Positions 5,662 to 7,858 of a stretch of 7,858 bases of DNA are shown in pieces. Below the pieces are notes generated by a model. It worked only from the letters and a program-made list of their open reading frames with translations, did no database searches and was not told where the DNA came from. The DNA is from Arenicellales bacterium (lineage in GTDB: Bacteria; Pseudomonadota; Gammaproteobacteria; Arenicellales; UBA868), in assembly GCA_028825345.1 (NCBI GenBank), contig JAPKAJ010000106.1, positions 1 through 7,858 on the forward strand, read 5' to 3'. The first letter of the stretch is position 1. Each line of letters begins with the position of its first letter. Both the position numbers and the translations under genes were made by a program.

Positions 5662-7858
5662 CTGGTATTGTCATGACCTTGCGCGGTATACGTCGTGACT
5701 GGCGTACAGGCGGTCTGCCGGTCATTGCACTCGCACTCAGCGTTGCGGTCTGCGCAGTGACGTCAGTGGGGGTTTTTAACGAGCGTGTTCAGCAGGCGAT
5801 GCAAAGCCGGGCGGCCCAGACCCTTGGCGCTGATCTCGTTATACAGTCCCACAATACAATTCCACCTGAGGTGGCGCAAAAAGCCCTGTCTTTGGGGCTT
5901 GAGGTCAGTCAGCAGGTCGAGTTTCCCAGCATGATCCTGACCCAGGCCGGGGCGACGCGGTTGGTGTCTGTTAAGGCGGTGGATCAGCACTATCCCCTGC
6001 GTGGATCTGCCCGAACTGCAGAGCGACCCTATGGTGATGGGGAGGTGGCAGGCACGATCCCGGGTCGGGGAGAGATCTGGGCGCATTCCCGACTGTTCAG
6101 TGAAGTCGAAATAGATGTTGGCGCGAATGTCCAACTCGGCGAACAGACCTTCCGAGCCGCGCGGGCACTGATTCTGGAGCCTGATGGTTTTAGCTCCTTC
6201 TTTCACATGGCCGCCCCCCGAGTCATGATGCGATTATCGGATTTACCGACGACGGGACTGATCACGCCGTCAAGTCGCGCGCACTACCGGACCCAGGTGG
6301 CCGGCACACGGCAGGGACTGACCTCCTTCTCACAGTGGCTGGACACGTATGAACGCGCCGGGTTAGAGCGCCGTACGGTCAAGGACGCACAGCCGAGCAT
6401 CCGGAGCGCACTCGATCGAGCCTCGAGCTACCTCGGGCTGGCCAGCCTGTCGGTGGTGATCGTAGCTGGGGCCGGTATATTTATCGCGGCCTTCTTTTAT
6501 GCCCGGGGACAGTCGACAACGGTGGCTATCATGCGTTGCCTCGGCGCAAGCCAGCGTCGGATTCTACAGACGTTTATTCTGAGACTGGTTGTGGTGGCAC
6601 TGGTATCGTCGTTTGTCGGCGGGTTGTTAGGCTATGGCGGCCAGGCATTTTTGTCCTCGCTTGCTGAAGAAGAACTCGGCTCGACACTTCCTCCACCAGC
6701 AATCTGGCCGATGCTATCGGGGATCGCTGTCGGACTGGTTGCAGCGGTCGGCTTTGGGCTTGCACCGCTGCTCAAGTTGCCGAAGCTGTCGGTACTGGGC
6801 ATCCTACGCGGTGAAAAAGGTGTGGCGCCACCATCCATGTGGGTAACCCTGGGCCTGGTGCTGCTGACCAGCGGCGGGTTGATCTTCTGGCAGGCCCAGG
6901 AGACGGTGTTGACACTGTGGGTTATGGGGCTGACGCTGTGTCTGGTGGTGAGCCTCGCTGCAGGAGGATGGGTGATGCTGTGGCTGGTTGGGCGGATCAG
7001 GGTTTCACGCCCGAGCCATCGCTACGTGATCTCGAGTCTGGGCCGCCGCCTCGGTATGGGCAGCATGCAGGTGCTTGCCTTTGGGCTGGGTATCGCCGCG
7101 CTGCTGATGGTGACGGTTATGCGGGCCGATCTGCTGGACGGCTGGATGGATACCATACCCAGTGGTACACCCAACAGGTTTCTGATCAATGTTCAGCCGG
7201 ACCAGCACCAAGCACTGCAGGAATTCTTTGTCGCAGAACAAATTTCCAGTCCCGATCTGTTTCCGATGACCCGCGGGCGCTGGGTCCGGCACAACGGCGT
7301 GCCGGTCGACCCACGGGCCTACCCCACTCTTCAGGCACAGCGGTTTGCTGCCCGAGAGTTCAACCTGACCTCCTCAATAGATCTGCCCGATAGCAATCGC
7401 GTCGTAAGCGGATCGTGGTGGAGGACCGGGCAACTCGGCGACAGGCTGTTGTCGCTTGAGGCAGAATTTGCAGAGTCACTCGGTATACGCATTGGCGACC
7501 AGATGACTTTTCGAATCTCGGGAGTCGATCTAACCGGCCGAGTGAGCAGTTTGAGGGCGGTTGCCTGGGACAGTTTTCAGGTGAACTTTTTTGTCATCGC
7601 AACACCCGGGCTGCTCGATGGTCAGCCGAGAACATTGATCACCAGCTTTTTCATGTCTCCTGAAAAATCTGATACAGCAGCCAGGCTGGTCAGGCAGTTT
7701 CCCTCAGCCACACTGTTCGACGTGGATAGCCTGATAGATCAGGTTCGGGAAATAATCCAGCAGGTCAGCGTCGCTGTACAGTATGTTTTTCTCTTCACCC
7801 TGTTCGCCGGGATCGCTGTCCTGATCGCGGCGGTTCAGGGCAGTGCCACCGAACGGAG
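5658..7858 (+). CDS. ybbP: YbbP: FtsX/MacB-type permease of the YbbA-YbbP complex, 3' end cut by window
   Basis: The frame is open without a stop from GTG 5658 to the window end, 733 codons; E. coli YbbP has about 804, so about nine tenths is present. It is an inner-membrane permease with large periplasmic domains. Visible layout: first membrane helix at about 19-40, a periplasmic domain (with EPDGF and APRVMMRL) to about 250, an FtsX unit from about 257 with the cytoplasmic marker MRCLGASQRRI near 293-303, and hydrophobic helices to about 490. A second periplasmic domain (GTPNRFLINVQ, REFNLTSS, SGSWW, DGQPRTLITSF) and the first helix of the last FtsX unit (about 708-730) follow. GTG 5658 overlaps the ybbA stop; ATG 5673 is the alternative and aligns ungapped with the E. 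coli start as I recall it. No clear Shine-Dalgarno sits close to either. Confidence 0.93.
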   Translation, partial: MTGIVMTLRGIRRDWRTGGLPVIALALSVAVCAVTSVGVFNERVQQAMQSRAAQTLGADLVIQSHNTIPPEVAQKALSLGLEVSQQVEFPSMILTQAGATRLVSVKAVDQHYPLRGSARTAERPYGDGEVAGTIPGRGEIWAHSRLFSEVEIDVGANVQLGEQTFRAARALILEPDGFSSFFHMAAPRVMMRLSDLPTTGLITPSSRAHYRTQVAGTRQGLTSFSQWLDTYERAGLERRTVKDAQPSIRSALDRASSYLGLASLSVVIVAGAGIFIAAFFYARGQSTTVAIMRCLGASQRRILQTFILRLVVVALVSSFVGGLLGYGGQAFLSSLAEEELGSTLPPPAIWPMLSGIAVGLVAAVGFGLAPLLKLPKLSVLGILRGEKGVAPPSMWVTLGLVLLTSGGLIFWQAQETVLTLWVMGLTLCLVVSLAAGGWVMLWLVGRIRVSRPSHRYVISSLGRRLGMGSMQVLAFGLGIAALLMVTVMRADLLDGWMDTIPSGTPNRFLINVQPDQHQALQEFFVAEQISSPDLFPMTRGRWVRHNGVPVDPRAYPTLQAQRFAAREFNLTSSIDLPDSNRVVSGSWWRTGQLGDRLLSLEAEFAESLGIRIGDQMTFRISGVDLTGRVSSLRAVAWDSFQVNFFVIATPGLLDGQPRTLITSFFMSPEKSDTAARLVRQFPSATLFDVDSLIDQVREIIQQVSVAVQYVFLFTLFAGIAVLIAAVQGSATER

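Noticed and set aside
6839..7393. A 184-codon plus-strand frame, and other long frames, inside ybbP
   Set aside because: They are out-of-frame shadows of a continuous ybbP frame that matches the family throughout.
1..7858. CRISPR array, tandem repeats, phage or toxin-antitoxin modules
   Set aside because: No regularly spaced repeats or recognisable phage or toxin genes were seen on reading both strands.

Overview
The window looks like a gammaproteobacterial chromosome. The right half carries the divergent tesA / ybbA-ybbP block familiar from Escherichia coli and relatives, and the left half carries the remains of an imported-looking compatible-solute or amino-acid uptake locus. A marine or salt-adapted host would fit the ectoine-type genes, but that is inference.

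Left part (1-1935, all + strand, visibly more AT-rich than the rest). The window opens inside a polar amino-acid ABC transporter permease of the HisM/GlnP/EhuD type. Next comes a wrecked copy of its ATPase partner: two frameshifts, a damaged Walker A, loss of the Q-loop, signature and Walker B, and a scrambled tail. Then follows an apparently intact zinc deacylase of the DoeB/EutE branch of the succinylglutamate desuccinylase/aspartoacylase family. The order permease - ATPase - DoeB/EutE recalls ectoine/hydroxyectoine uptake and degradation loci. With the ATPase dead, this transporter could work only with an ATPase encoded elsewhere.

Middle part (1936-4376). The broken C-terminal half of an IS91-type transposase (about 2002-2393) lies at the point where base composition changes. 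Next come about 350 bases without a gene, an intact 302-residue EamA/DMT-family inner-membrane exporter (2745-3653), and about 720 bases with no confident gene, containing at most a 55-residue minus-strand ORF of unknown nature.

Right part (4377-7858). tesA (minus strand; periplasmic SGNH-fold lysophospholipase/thioesterase) and ybbA (plus strand; ABC ATPase) begin on overlapping start codons within one CATG. ybbA runs with a 4-base overlap into ybbP, a large FtsX/MacB-type permease whose frame is still open at the window end after about 733 codons (E. coli YbbP has about 804). YbbA and YbbP should form one inner-membrane ABC complex; TesA is its conserved divergent neighbour.

I found no RNA gene, CRISPR array, phage module or convincing new system. 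The most notable points are the decay of the ATPase beside an intact DoeB-like gene, the IS91 remnant at the composition boundary, and the start-codon overlap of tesA and ybbA.
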